Assembly (NCBI GenBank): GCA_016708905.1
Contig: JADJEV010000001.1
Location: forward strand, 1 to 64,000
Length of the DNA stretch: 64,000 nt
Reading direction: 5' to 3'
From: Candidatus Methylophosphatis roskildensis
Lineage (GTDB): Bacteria; Pseudomonadota; Gammaproteobacteria; Burkholderiales; Rhodocyclaceae
Made by a program: the position numbers and the translations under genes
Notes under the pieces: model-generated
What the model was told of the DNA's origin: nothing
The model's database searches: none
What the model saw: the letters and a program-made list of their open reading frames with translations, nothing else
Shown here: piece by piece, positions 22,301 through 30,664 of the stretch
How positions within the stretch are numbered: the first letter of the stretch is position 1
Layout of the letters: each line of letters begins with the position of its first letter

Positions 22301-22646
22301 GGCGATCGCGAAGTTTCAGGACGGCGCGGTGCCGGTGTTCCTGATCAGCCTCAAGGCCGGCGGCGTGGGCCTCAACCTGACCGCGGCCGACACCGTGATC
22401 CACTACGACCCGTGGTGGAACCCGGCGGTGGAGAACCAGGCGACCGACCGCGCCCACCGCATCGGCCAGACGAAGAACGTGTTCGTCTACAAGTTGATCG
22501 CGGCCGGCAGCATCGAGGAAAAGATCCTCGCGCTGCAGGAGAAGAAGGCGGAACTCGCCGCCGGCATACTCAACGAGGACCGCGAGAGCATGGCCAAGTT
22601 CGGCGAAGACGACATCCGCGACCTGCTGGCCGCACTGCCGGAATGA
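19335..22646 (+). CDS. SWIM-domain SNF2-family helicase
   Basis: 1103 residues. The N-terminus has a SWIM zinc finger (CTCPVGNRCKHAAALL, residues ~75-90). The SNF2 ATPase core has Walker A DDMGLGKTAQALAH, motif II ILDEAQTVKN, motif III LTGTPLEN; the helicase C-terminal domain has VFSQFTRMLALIEAEL, SLKAGGVGLNLTAADTVIHYDPWWNP and motif VI QATDRAHRIGQTK. Such proteins are double-stranded DNA translocases of poorly defined role. The frame is intact and monocistronic, 190 bases after thiC. No nuclease or methylase neighbour suggests a defence operon. Confidence 0.93.
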   Translation: MDLAKSLARLDDAALSEFFSNSAIAKARGYLARVREIERTGDLLRAKVQGSDYAPYAVSIRLESREFFGTPSLEIATRCTCPVGNRCKHAAALLMAVRKQGLPADKPRSEVLLWAAGLKKRIDTALRAADKPQRPRDAIFYVIAADESGNDASLHLLKGAADEQGRPKGGARAWDNVDQALVRPPTFVQESDLDVFRALLRHRRKRDYYGDVRLHGASGATLLEAVLATGRMWAGHDYDETMRPLQRAAPRAGHLIWRNVAAGLAPVVATEPVGGIVLPTEPLYYLDLERGEIGRVGLEHAEVVLDVLRLPPLTENELPLVAAALADVAPELPATLPGQTGELEELAAPLEPVLTIDTLTTWGHARHRDYEHTFSPTRYDYALATFRYGGAELLPGTTHGVVSLPDGRAVRLKRDSAAENAALAALERAGLKPVRPQWLRPSETRRELGLLLGLASEVAWTEFFAEQVAALRQAGWHIDCPADFRHRVLAVTEWDAELEEDANGWFALSLGIEVEGRRLELAPLLHQLFRREPRWLDPKKLEQIGNDESVIVFTEAGERIAIPAQRIKPLARTLVDLFDAPEAGALRVSRFDAPRLAEALDENWQTRGMQPLEDWHARIRKAQGIERVDPPQGLAIELRPYQLEGLAWLQHLRTSDLAGILADDMGLGKTAQALAHLLAEKQAGRLDRPALVVLPTSLIFNWKREAGRFAPDLSVLKLQGKARGEAFAQIPHHDICLTTYPLLWRDREHLAAHAYHYVILDEAQTVKNAASQAAQVVRQLDARHRLCLTGTPLENHLGELWSQFDFLLPGFLGAAKDFTSRWRTPIEKRGDALRGRLLAQRVAPFILRRKKEDVAKELPPKTIVLRTVELQGRQRDLYETVRSAMDKRVREEIAARGFARSQIVILDALLKLRQVCCDPRLLKLSAAEKVKERAKLDLLMEMLPELVEEGRRVLVFSQFTRMLALIEAELNDRGIGYSLLTGQTQKREAAIAKFQDGAVPVFLISLKAGGVGLNLTAADTVIHYDPWWNPAVENQATDRAHRIGQTKNVFVYKLIAAGSIEEKILALQEKKAELAAGILNEDRESMAKFGEDDIRDLLAALPE

Positions 22647-23212
22647 CGGAATTGCTCTCGCATAGCTCCAGCAAGTCAGCGGGCCGGCTGCCCATGAGAG
22701 CGCACCATAGCCCGTCTGGTTTCAATCGGTTGATCGGCGCATTCGACCGAGATCTTTGCTTCCGAGTGTTCGGTGGCAGATGGCTGGTTTCGGATGCGCA
22801 ACGGTTCTTACCCTTGCCGGTCCGGACGGCCGCTCCTCGGCCTCAACGGACGGTGGCGTTCAGCGCCAACTTGGTCTGCAATGCGACGGTTACCCGACGC
22901 TGGTCAGAATCCGTGCCGAACGGCAGGTTTCCATCTTCATTGGGGCCGGATTCGACCCAAACCTGCCGGTCGAGTATTTCAAAGCGGCCGTTCGCAGCAA
23001 CAACCGACGGGACGGAAGCTGCCGTTCGTTACGCCGAGGCCCTGTGGGCGCCTGAGCGGCAGGTTTGAAGTTGGACCGGCCAGTGAGCGAAGGACAGCGC
23101 CGGTCAGCCACCGGCCATGACCTGCCGTTCGATGTGCCATCGAAATTTTGAAGCCTGTCGGAGCCTGAACGGCGGCTTTTCGGCGAGCAAGTTGGGGCGC
23201 AGTTAGGCAAGA

Positions 23213-23380
23213 CTCGGCCACAACCGGTCGGTCGCGATTTTTCTCCAAAGCCGACGTTGAGCGAGACCGCCCACCCGCAAGCAGCCATTGGCTTGGCATT
23301 CTCAAATTTCGCGCGCGGCGGGCGGCTTTGTGGGGGTACCGGTCATTGACGTGTCGTTCGCCGAGGTCGGTACCCGGCCA
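23213..23380 (+). repeat. 168-bp inverted repeat, left arm
   Basis: Its complement matches 25696-25863 at 167 of 168 positions; similarity stops abruptly on both sides of both copies. The arms enclose about 2.3 kb with a DUF4440 gene and a toxin-antitoxin pair. No protein is coded by the repeat. Confidence 0.9.
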
Positions 23381-23568
23381 AGAAGCGACGCTCGCTGAAT
23401 GCGAGAACGGCTTCGACGAATGGCCGCTCCGCACCTGTCAGCCGTCCTTCATCGGAAGCTGCCTGCGGGCATGATCGGCCATGGCAGTCACTCGTCATCG
23501 TGTAGCAAGTAAGCGCGGAGGTATTTGCGGACGTCCGCCTCCAGACTTCGTGCAACTGGCGATGTCCC

Positions 23569-23624
23569 CTAGCAGCCTGTCGGACTTGATTCGTGGGTGC
23601 GAATCAAGCCCGACAGGCTGCTAG
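23569..23624. repeat. Perfect-loop hairpin repeat
   Basis: 25-bp arms (24 of 25 paired) around loop TGGGTG. The outer arm sequence is the same CAGCCTGTCGG-CTTG that ends the element beside lolB. REP-like; may act as a terminator or be an end-to-end remnant of the larger element. Confidence 0.75.
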
Positions 23625-23950
23625 ACCGCTCTATGCAAGCAAACACGAGACGATTCAATGCAGGGGCAGCGTGCACTACCGACCCCGGAGCGCATCACAG
23701 CATGCCCGAATAACTCGACCGCTTCGAGCCGATTCGCATCGAACAGGTGGAAAGACCCAGGCAGCAAGCTTCTGTGGGCCACGCGCAAGGCAACCGGGTT
23801 GACGTCGCGGCCCAGTCTCCGCGACGACCTGTCAGACGCCCCGGTCAGATCGCTGCTCGTTGCCAATAATCCGGCTTGCTCGGACTCGGCCGATTGCGCC
23901 CACGGCGACGCTCCTAGGGCTTCAATGTTGAACGTCCCGTTGGGCGAGTT

Positions 23951-24403
23951 TTATTTGTCAGCGTTGAAGATATGGACCTTGGTAAGCCACCCACCGTCGG
24001 GCTGACGCTCAAATATGCGCACGGTGTTCCCTGAAAATCTTGTCCGCTCACCGGCATCCTTCACGACAACGACTGTCCACCGGGCGACCTGATATGCATA
24101 CTTGCCGTCCTGATGGATGCTGACAATTTCGAAAGTATGGTCCTTCTTGTCGCCGGGTTTGAGACGGGCTTCCCAGAACTTCCCAATCGCTTCGTTGCCG
24201 TTGACGGGCTGACTTCCGGGCGGCAAGAGAACCGCATCTTTGGCATACATCGCTGGAAAGGCTGCAGGTGTGTTTGCGTTGTATGCAGCCAACCATCGCG
24301 CGTTATCTGCCTCCATCACCGCGCGAAGATCCTCAGCCCGCGCGGGCGCCACCATCATGAATACAACAAGCAGTGCAAGGTGAAAGGCATGCTTTGCTGT
24401 CAT
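23951..24403 (-). CDS. Exported DUF4440/SgcJ-type NTF2-like protein
   Basis: 150 residues. Signal peptide LALLVVFMMVAPARA cleaved near residue 23, then an NTF2-like fold: LRAVMEADNARWLAAYNANTPAAFPAMYAKDAVLLPPGSQPV, IGKFWEARL, YQVARWTVVV and GGWLTKVHIFNADK. Proteins of this fold bind small ligands or act as isomerases; the substrate cannot be inferred. It stands alone between gene-poor stretches inside the inverted-repeat pair. Confidence 0.75.
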   Translation of the reverse strand: MTAKHAFHLALLVVFMMVAPARAEDLRAVMEADNARWLAAYNANTPAAFPAMYAKDAVLLPPGSQPVNGNEAIGKFWEARLKPGDKKDHTFEIVSIHQDGKYAYQVARWTVVVVKDAGERTRFSGNTVRIFERQPDGGWLTKVHIFNADK

Positions 24404-24730
24404 GGCAGTACCTCCTCAGGAAAGGGCGGATGCCCAACGAATGAAAAAGATCTGTCCGGCCTGGTGCTGAACTGCCAACTTGGAAGGCGCCACGTTGCTT
24501 CCATGAGAGGAGGGGTCGTCATGAACGTTCGAACACCGTCGCAATCGAATCATTCGGTCCACACGCCTTCATCGGAAAATGCGGCTTTCCCCACCTCTGC
24601 GTTCATTTGCCAATCGCCTATTTCACAGATAGTACGAGCCAATGCCTATGTCAACACCGCTGACATCGCCGGAAGCGCAGCGCCGCTGGTTGACGGTCCG
24701 CTGCAAGCTCGGGTTCGGCGTCATAAGTGG
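24404..24730. other. Intergenic stretch upstream of the DUF4440 gene
   Basis: 327 bp with no supportable gene. The TA-operon 3' end lies on one side and the DUF4440 promoter presumably on the other. Confidence 0.5.
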
Positions 24731-25027
24731 CTAGAGATTCGGGACGCTTCCGCGGCTGGCGTGCCAGAATGCGAGAATGACGACCTTACCCGGTCGCACG
24801 TCGTAGTAGACGTGGTATCGGACCCTTGAGAGGTAGAGGCGGCGCAGGTCTGGATAGCGCGCCGTACTTGACCTTGCGCCAATGCCAGGTTGGTGGGAAA
24901 GAAGCGTCCTTGCGTCCTGAAAGTCAACGCGGATAGCATCCGGCGTAGATAGCCTGTTGCTCGCCCACCAGGCTGCTGCTGCTTCGATCTGAGCCGCTGC
25001 CCGAGGGGTTACCTCAACTTCGAGCAC
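24731..25027 (-). CDS. ParE/RelE-family toxin
   Basis: 98 residues: VEVTPRAAAQIEAAAAWWASNR, then PGIGARSSTARYPDLRRLYLSRVRYHVYYDV and VVILAFWHASRGSVP. The alternating strand pattern and the YHVYYDV ... ILAFWHASRG C-terminus are typical of ParE toxins. It lies 5 bases downstream of its antitoxin gene. Confidence 0.85.
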   Translation of the reverse strand: MLEVEVTPRAAAQIEAAAAWWASNRLSTPDAIRVDFQDARTLLSHQPGIGARSSTARYPDLRRLYLSRVRYHVYYDVRPGKVVILAFWHASRGSVPNL

Positions 25028-25032
25028 TTTGC

Positions 25033-25263
25033 TCAGGCGATGCGGCGCAGCCGCTCGATTAGTTCGTCCGCGGAGATCGTTTCTCCCCGATCGGCCTGAG
25101 CGATTGATTCCAAGAGCTCCGCTTCGATCTCGGGGGGAACCTCGAACGTCTCGTCAGGCTCGCGGGCGAGGACGGTGACGACGGTGCCCTCTGGCAGAGG
25201 ATCCCCTTCCACGACGACTTTTCCGCCTACGACGATCCCAGTGGTGAGTTGCATGGCACTCAT
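25033..25263 (-). CDS. Antitoxin partner of the ParE toxin
   Basis: 76 residues from MSAMQLTTGIVV. The N-terminal half looks like a small beta module (GGKVVVEGDPLPEGTVVTVL) and the C-terminal half is acidic and helical (EIEAELLESIAQADRGETISADELIERL), the part expected to wrap the toxin. It is immediately upstream of the toxin. Family name not certain. Confidence 0.7.
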   Translation of the reverse strand: MSAMQLTTGIVVGGKVVVEGDPLPEGTVVTVLAREPDETFEVPPEIEAELLESIAQADRGETISADELIERLRRIA

Positions 25264-25290
25264 TGTACTCCCGCGTACCAACACGCGCAT

Positions 25291-26146
25291 GATGACGCCG
25301 AACGTAGAGTTGAGTGGCGCCGAGCGGGAAGGCGAAGCGTCCCCTCGAACGTCGTGTTCCTCGTCTTCATATCAAATACCAACGAATTCCAATCGACGGT
25401 GCGGTATAGGTAACTACTGCGGTAGCAGGAGTTAGGGAGTTTTGCACGAAAAGCAAGACATCAAAAACTCTCCCATGCTCGCCTAACAAAGCCGGATAGC
25501 TACTAGCAGTTATCCCTGCCCTGATGACGGGAAATGAGACTAGTGACACGAAGAACCATGGTGTTACGTCCTTAAATCACAGCCACCATTAAAATTACGT
25601 AAAATGCGGCAGATCAAGTCAGCAGATCAAGTCATGAGCATAACGGCGTCGCGCTGAAATGTCTGCAATCGGGAATTTTCGCCACTGTCCGGTCATGGCC
25701 GGGTACCGACCTCGGCGAACGACACGTCAATGACCGGTACCCCCACAAAGCCGCCCGCCGCGCGCGAAATTTGAGAATGCCAAGCCAATGGCTGCTTGCG
25801 GGTGGGCGGTCTCGCTCAACGTCGGCTTTGGAGAAAAATCGCGACCGACCGGTTATGGCCGAGAGCCGCGGTTTCAAATGCTTCCCGAAAGCCGCCGATC
25901 GAAAATTGGGGGTTCGGCGAACGTCGGCTTTCCGGCGCTACCCGGAAAGGCAGCGGCCGGCCATCAACATTCACCGAACTTAACCGAAAACCGCGCAGAC
26001 AAATGGCCGGCCTCAGCACTCTGCCAACCTACGGGATGTGCACGTGGGCATCTTTTGATCAGCCTTATGGAAAGCTTTGCAGGGCCGATTTCCGGAAGCT
26101 GGCTTCTTGCTCGAATCGCGCCGGCGCATCTATCCCTGTGAACCTA
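25291..26146. other. Gene-poor tract with an AT-rich island
   Basis: No supportable gene. 25430-25640 is distinctly AT-richer than its surroundings. The right arm of the 168-bp inverted repeat follows at 25696-25863, and the first copy of the 1.65-kb mobile unit begins at 26147. Confidence 0.55.
25696..25863 (-). repeat. 168-bp inverted repeat, right arm
   Basis: Inverted copy of 23213-23380 with one mismatch (A for G near its right end). Confidence 0.9.
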
Positions 26147-27792
26147 AGCCGGACGAGCCGGAACCAAACAGGGGAATAGCGGTACCCTAGCGCTTGCGTG
26201 GAGCTTGTCGATGCGGAGGCCGCCATGGAGCTGCTTACGACCCGGTACGCGGAGAATCTGGCAGGCGTGCTGTCTTGCTACGACCGGATCGTCATCACCG
26301 GCACGTTGCCCGGCGCGTGTTTCGCAGAGGGCATGACCAGCTTCTTGGTCTCCCGTGGGATCCGTATCTTCGACTACCCGCAGTTCGCGCTGCCTCTGCG
26401 GGAGCGCGTTCGCCATGCCGCTCAGGCGCTGGCAACGGAGCACGGCGCCAGGATCGAACATATCGCCAAGGCCCACGTTCGCAAAGAAGACGTCGTGGCC
26501 AAGGTGCTCGCGGCGCGTGGCGATGCGCCCGGCCTGGTGCACGTGATATCGGCGATGGAGACCTGCGCGACCTATCAACCCTGGCACGACAAGGCCAGCG
26601 GACGCACTTTCCTGCGCCCGGACACCAAGTGCCTGCACTACTACTTCTACTGGATGGACCGAGAGCTGGGGCTCATCTACGTGCGCGTGCCCACCTACTG
26701 TCCGTTCCGGCTGCAGGTTTACTGCAACGGACACAGTTGGCTGGCGCAACGAATGCGGCGCGAGGGCATCGACTTCGCCGCAGCCGACAACGCTTTTGCT
26801 CGCATAACCGACTTCGCTCGTGCGCAAGAACTCGCCGACACCTTCAAGCCTGAGTTGCTGCATCGCCACCTGGACCGCTACGCCCAGCTGTGCTGCCCCG
26901 TCCTGGATGTCTTTGGGCAGACCTACCACTGGAGCATCATGCAGGCCGAATACTCGACCGACTTGGTGTTCAAGAGCGAGAAGATCCTCGGCTCGCTGTA
27001 CCAGCAGCTCGCCCGCGAGGCAGTGCTCTCGGTGAAGGCCGAGCAAATCGCCACATTCCTGGGCAAGAAGATCACCCCGCAACTGGCCGCCGAGATTGGC
27101 TCGCGCCTGAGCACGCGCATTGAGGGAACCTGCATCAAGCACAAATTCGGATCGGTCTCTATCAAGATCTACGACAAGTTCGCTCGCATCCTGCGCATCG
27201 AGACCACAACCAATGACGTTTCGTTCTTCAAGCACCACCGCAAGGTGGAACACCGCACCGGCCGCACCACGCGAGAAGTCGCGCCACTGAAGAAATCCAT
27301 CTACAGTCTCATCGACCTGCGCGAAATTCTGCTGGGCTGCAATCATCGCTATCTCGAGTTCCTCTCCAGCCTGGACGATCACAGCAGCGGACAACGCCTG
27401 CTTGAACGCGTGACGCAATCCAAACCTGACGGCGACCGGTCCTTCAAGGGCTTGAACTTCTTCGATTCCAACGACCAAGCCCTCCTACGCGCCGTGCAAC
27501 GACCCGAATTCAACATCCATGGCTTGGCCCGCTGTGACTTGATGCGCCGACTCCCTGACCAAACGCCCTCGCGACTGTCCCGCCAGCTCCGCCGCCTGCG
27601 CGTCCTCGGCTTGATCAAGCGCGCCGCCAACACCTACCGCTACTACCTGACTCGAGCAGGCCGCATGGCCATCGCCGCGTTCGAGCGCCTCACCAACTTC
27701 GCAATCGTTCCTGCAATGGCCGCATAGCCGCAATGCATCGTTTCGGCCTCGCACTTCTGTGCCAGGACGCAAAACTTTGAAGTCGTAAGAGA
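26147..27792 (+). mobile_element. Unclassified 1.65-kb mobile unit, copy 1
   Basis: 1646 bp, identical to 51062-52710 apart from one extra ACC triplet in copy 2. Both copies start AGCCGGACGAGCC, end GTAAGAGA and are flanked by CTA on both sides (here 26144-26146 and 27793-27795). No clear terminal inverted repeat is visible. It carries one gene. Its right flank abuts the IS1380-type element. Confidence 0.8.
26225..27727 (+). CDS. Uncharacterised ~500-residue protein of the 1.65-kb unit, copy 1
   Basis: 500 residues from the ATG at 26225, which has GGAGG 5 bases upstream; a GTG at 26198 would add nine. Not a transposase family I can name. A central block, SVSIKIYDKFARILRIETTTND (about residues 310-331, shown here only in part by its key residues D, R, E), is the most conserved-looking. 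The C-terminus contains a winged-helix-like stretch (DLMRRLPDQTPSRLSRQLRRL, LGLIKRAANTYRYYLT), suggesting DNA binding. Because the gene moves with its flanks, it is probably the recombinase or a passenger; the chemistry is unknown. Confidence 0.7.
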   Translation: MELLTTRYAENLAGVLSCYDRIVITGTLPGACFAEGMTSFLVSRGIRIFDYPQFALPLRERVRHAAQALATEHGARIEHIAKAHVRKEDVVAKVLAARGDAPGLVHVISAMETCATYQPWHDKASGRTFLRPDTKCLHYYFYWMDRELGLIYVRVPTYCPFRLQVYCNGHSWLAQRMRREGIDFAAADNAFARITDFARAQELADTFKPELLHRHLDRYAQLCCPVLDVFGQTYHWSIMQAEYSTDLVFKSEKILGSLYQQLAREAVLSVKAEQIATFLGKKITPQLAAEIGSRLSTRIEGTCIKHKFGSVSIKIYDKFARILRIETTTNDVSFFKHHRKVEHRTGRTTREVAPLKKSIYSLIDLREILLGCNHRYLEFLSSLDDHSSGQRLLERVTQSKPDGDRSFKGLNFFDSNDQALLRAVQRPEFNIHGLARCDLMRRLPDQTPSRLSRQLRRLRVLGLIKRAANTYRYYLTRAGRMAIAAFERLTNFAIVPAMAA

Positions 27793-27794
27793 CT

Positions 27795-29437
27795 AAAAAC
27801 CTCAGTTAGCCGATTCCGTTTGCATGATTTTCGAGAAGCCGCTGGGCGCGAGGCGGTCCGACCCCGGCGAGGAGGCATTTGAGATGCTCGCAGACGAGGT
27901 TCCAGACGGTGGTTGGATGCAACTGCTCCGCAGCACGAGCTAACCAGCCCTGAAGCATGGCGGAGACACGCATTAGCGCTGCCCGCGCCTTCTCGAAATG
28001 AGCGTGCAAACCGGTCAGTGTGATCGTCGTCTGCCCGGCATGTTCGGTCCGGCGCCCCACCGAGGACATCAGCCACGGCCGACTGGTGATGGCCTCGCGG
28101 CGGGCTTCAGGATTGGCCAAGCGAACGAACAGGCTCCACCAGTTGTAGATGAGTGCCACGGCCCGGGCGGCCAACTGGCAGCGATGCAGGTCGTGCGTGG
28201 TAAAGCCACCCCATCCCCACTGGTTCTTGAGTTCGTCGAAGGCGTTCTCGGCATCCGCCCGATCCCGGTAGAGCTGACCCAGACTGACAATCTCGTAGTC
28301 GGTGTTGGTCACCAGCACCGCGTACTCATAGCCCGTGATGCCCTTGCCTGCCTTGCGGTCGGCTTCCACGAAGGCCAGCAGTTGCTGACCGTCAGCCTCA
28401 CCGGCCACCGCGATCTCGCCCGTCAGCGGCCGGCGCAGCACGACGACGCGACGATTCTTCTCCCAGCCCTTGAGGGCAAGCGCCCCATCCTTGCCCTCCC
28501 AACCCTGGCCGGCATCCGTCCAGCCCGATTGGCGGAACACACTGACAATGTGACGCTTGACGTTCTTCGAGAGCTTGAGCTTGAACAGGTAAGGCTGCCC
28601 CCGTTGCTCCAGAGCCGTCATCATCGCGTCGCACCCGAAGGCGTTGTCCCCGCGCACCAGCTTCGGCTTGTTTTCTGCGGGCAGTTCATCGAGAACCTTG
28701 AGCAGACCGGGCTGAGCATGCTTGGCCGTGTGTTCGTTGCCGGCACACACTTCGACACCCAGGACCAGCCGCAAACCCGCCATCAGGTACGTGTGATAGG
28801 CATGGGACGGGCGTCCCGGTTTCTTCGGGTTATAGCCGATGAGCGCGCCTTCCTGATGGCCATACAACGGCTTGATCGTGGTGTCGATGTCCAGAATCCA
28901 GGCGGCGTTGAGCAGCGCGCTGACACTGTCCGACAGATGCCCGTCCAGCCAGGCGCACCCCGGGCCTTGCGGGATGCGCTTCAGGGCATTGCGCAGAGCG
29001 TCTTCGGAGATGACCTTGTCCATGCCCAACAGGCCGGGATTGACCCCGTCGCAGCGGATCCCGGTCACGTGGGCGTAGCGTCGGTGGCCCGACAACACCG
29101 AGAGCAGCCAAGTGCCCAGCACCTCCGCCTTCGAGGGTGCATTGGGACTGGCGTAGCTCAGCGGGGCGCTTTCCAGCCAACGACTCCACAGTCCAGTCAG
29201 GTTGAGAAACTCGATGAAGTAGGCCAATTGCCCCATCGGCGTGGCGGCGCTCTCCGACTCCCATCGCACCTGCACCCGACCTGCCATCGTCTGCACCCCA
29301 GCGCACGACAACAGCATTTCCTCGCGTTTCGCCAGCTTCAGTTTCGCCTCACCCATCGGGTGGCTCCTCAATTTCGTCGCCAACCCACAGTTTGCCGACC
29401 TTCGCACGGTTTGGCATACCGGCAACTCAGGTTTTTA
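27795..29437 (-). mobile_element. IS1380-type insertion sequence
   Basis: About 1.64 kb with imperfect inverted repeats: the left end CTAAAAACCTCAGTT and the complement of the right end CTAAAAACCTGAGTT. One transposase gene on the minus strand. The right end supplies the stop codon of the neighbouring methyltransferase gene. The exact target repeat is not resolvable because the ends share CTA with the flanking unit. Confidence 0.8.
27806..29356 (-). CDS. IS1380-family transposase
   Basis: 516 residues from MGEAKLKLAKREEML. DDE transposase signatures: LDIDTTIKPLYGHQEGALIGYNP (first Asp), KPKLVRGDNAFG (second Asp), and YRDRADAENAFDELKNQWGWGG with the catalytic Glu region. It ends LLENHANGIG just inside the left terminus. 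The frame is intact. Confidence 0.88.
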   Translation of the reverse strand: MGEAKLKLAKREEMLLSCAGVQTMAGRVQVRWESESAATPMGQLAYFIEFLNLTGLWSRWLESAPLSYASPNAPSKAEVLGTWLLSVLSGHRRYAHVTGIRCDGVNPGLLGMDKVISEDALRNALKRIPQGPGCAWLDGHLSDSVSALLNAAWILDIDTTIKPLYGHQEGALIGYNPKKPGRPSHAYHTYLMAGLRLVLGVEVCAGNEHTAKHAQPGLLKVLDELPAENKPKLVRGDNAFGCDAMMTALEQRGQPYLFKLKLSKNVKRHIVSVFRQSGWTDAGQGWEGKDGALALKGWEKNRRVVVLRRPLTGEIAVAGEADGQQLLAFVEADRKAGKGITGYEYAVLVTNTDYEIVSLGQLYRDRADAENAFDELKNQWGWGGFTTHDLHRCQLAARAVALIYNWWSLFVRLANPEARREAITSRPWLMSSVGRRTEHAGQTTITLTGLHAHFEKARAALMRVSAMLQGWLARAAEQLHPTTVWNLVCEHLKCLLAGVGPPRAQRLLENHANGIG

Positions 29438-30376
29438 GGGTGAAAGCTTGCGTGCCAGGCAGTCGATATGCCGGTCATCGGTGCCGCAACAGCCGCCCAG
29501 CACCTTCATCCCCAGTTCGTCACGCAGTGCGGCCACGCTGTTTCCGAAAACCTCCGGCGCTTCTTCGACCAGTTCGGCACTCTCGTCTAGTTCTTCCGGG
29601 CTGAGGGCGGCGGTGTTAGCCAGCAGGCCAATCACCCGTTCCCTGACCTGTGCCGATGAATTCCGCTCGTTCAACAAGGCGCTACGGAAGACCGAGGCGT
29701 GTGTGCAGTTGATCAGGTAGGCCAGCGGACGCGGTGTCACCGATGCATCAATGGTCGCGATGGCCGTCTTGAGCGGCGTGCCGTCGAGCAGCGTTCCTTC
29801 CGGACGGGCGACGAAACTGATCACGTAGGGCAGTCCGGTGGCCGCCTGCGCCTGCGCCAGCCCGATCGCTTCGCTCATTGCGGGAAGCGTGGCGGCCATA
29901 AGAAAGTCGACCCCGGCAGCAGCCAGGGCATTGGCCTGCCAGGTGTGAAATTCGGCGGCGGCCTCGGCGCTCATCGCCTCAGTGGGTTTGTACGCGTCGC
30001 CACGACAACTCATCAGCCCGCAGATTGCGACTTGTTGCGCGTAGGCGCCGTAACTGTCGCGCAGTTCAGCAAGAAAGCGGCTGTTGTCGCCGTTCAGATC
30101 GCGACCGGCCAGCCCAGCAGCCGTGATGCGTTCCCGTCCGGCGCGCCAGGTCGGCGTGGACAGCAGCAGTGGCAACTGGTAGCGCTGGCCGATTTCAAGA
30201 TACTGGCGGTAGATGGCCTCCAGCGCTGCGCGGCCGGATTCTTCATAAATCAGTGCCGAATTGACCACGTGGTCGTCGATCTGAATGCCTCGAGAGCGGC
30301 GTAAACGTTCGATGACGGCGCCTTCGCCAAGAATTGGCGACGAGGCTGCGAGAAGCGAATTGGCTTTGTTTGTCAC
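29435..30376 (-). CDS. Homocysteine S-methyltransferase family protein
   Basis: 313 residues of the Zn-dependent homocysteine methyltransferase fold: LSTPTWRAGRERI, MSCRGDAYKP, FLMAATLPAMSEAIGLA, PLAYLINCTHAS and the C-terminal GGCCGTDDRHIDCLA. The Cys of INC and the CC of GGCCGT are the expected zinc ligands. Proteins of this type (MmuM-like) transfer a methyl from S-methylmethionine or SAM to homocysteine; the donor here is not known. The TAA stop lies inside the end of the IS1380-type element, so the last residues may have been trimmed. Confidence 0.82.
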   Translation of the reverse strand: MTNKANSLLAASSPILGEGAVIERLRRSRGIQIDDHVVNSALIYEESGRAALEAIYRQYLEIGQRYQLPLLLSTPTWRAGRERITAAGLAGRDLNGDNSRFLAELRDSYGAYAQQVAICGLMSCRGDAYKPTEAMSAEAAAEFHTWQANALAAAGVDFLMAATLPAMSEAIGLAQAQAATGLPYVISFVARPEGTLLDGTPLKTAIATIDASVTPRPLAYLINCTHASVFRSALLNERNSSAQVRERVIGLLANTAALSPEELDESAELVEEAPEVFGNSVAALRDELGMKVLGGCCGTDDRHIDCLARKLSP

Positions 30377-30385
30377 TATGTTGCA

Positions 30386-30664
30386 TCACACCAATTCAAT
30401 CTGAACTTTCCGGCCAACAACGGCTGCAGCGCGTTGTAGCGTGGATAGCGTCACATCGCGGGTGGGATCGAGCAGCCGATCAACCTGCGAGCGGCTGGTC
30501 TTCAACATAGCGGCCAGGCGCGCTTTGCTCAGCGACTGCTTCTCCATCGCTTCGGTCAACTGCCAGACCACAACCTCCTTGATGGCCAGAGCCTGGGCTT
30601 CCTCGAAGATGCCTTCTTCCTTGAGGAGGCTGTCGAGGCTCGATCCGTGATGCTTCCTGCTCAT
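30386..30664 (-). CDS. HigA-like XRE-family antitoxin
   Basis: 92 residues. The C-terminal helix-turn-helix (KARLAAMLKTSRSQVDRLLDPTRDVTLSTLQRAAAVVG) is typical of XRE antitoxins paired with Gp49/HigB toxins. The start overlaps the stop of the upstream toxin gene by 4 bases, so the order is toxin first as in higBA loci. Confidence 0.88.
   Translation of the reverse strand: MSRKHHGSSLDSLLKEEGIFEEAQALAIKEVVVWQLTEAMEKQSLSKARLAAMLKTSRSQVDRLLDPTRDVTLSTLQRAAAVVGRKVQIELV

Larger units (their letters stand above)
22647..23950. other. Gene-poor tract with degenerate repeats
   Basis: No supportable gene in 1.3 kb. It is rich in short recurring motifs such as AACGGC, ACCTGCCG and CGGCCGTTC, contains the left copy of the 168-bp inverted repeat (23213-23380) and the hairpin at 23569-23624. 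Short open frames here have no start signal or recognisable product. Confidence 0.6.

Noticed and set aside
20649..22457. 602-codon minus-strand frame opposite the SNF2 helicase
   Set aside because: Antisense shadow of a conserved helicase core.
22756..23120. Short overlapping plus-strand frames after the helicase
   Set aside because: No ribosome sites, composition follows the repeated words, and none shows a recognisable fold.
25480..25530. A GCCTAAC box resembling an attC end
   Set aside because: No matching GTTRRRY partner with a foldable stem was found nearby; GTTATCC does not fit.
26144..27478. Minus-strand frames opposite the 1.65-kb unit gene
   Set aside because: They repeat in both copies only because the DNA is duplicated; the plus frame has the ribosome site and coherent protein character.
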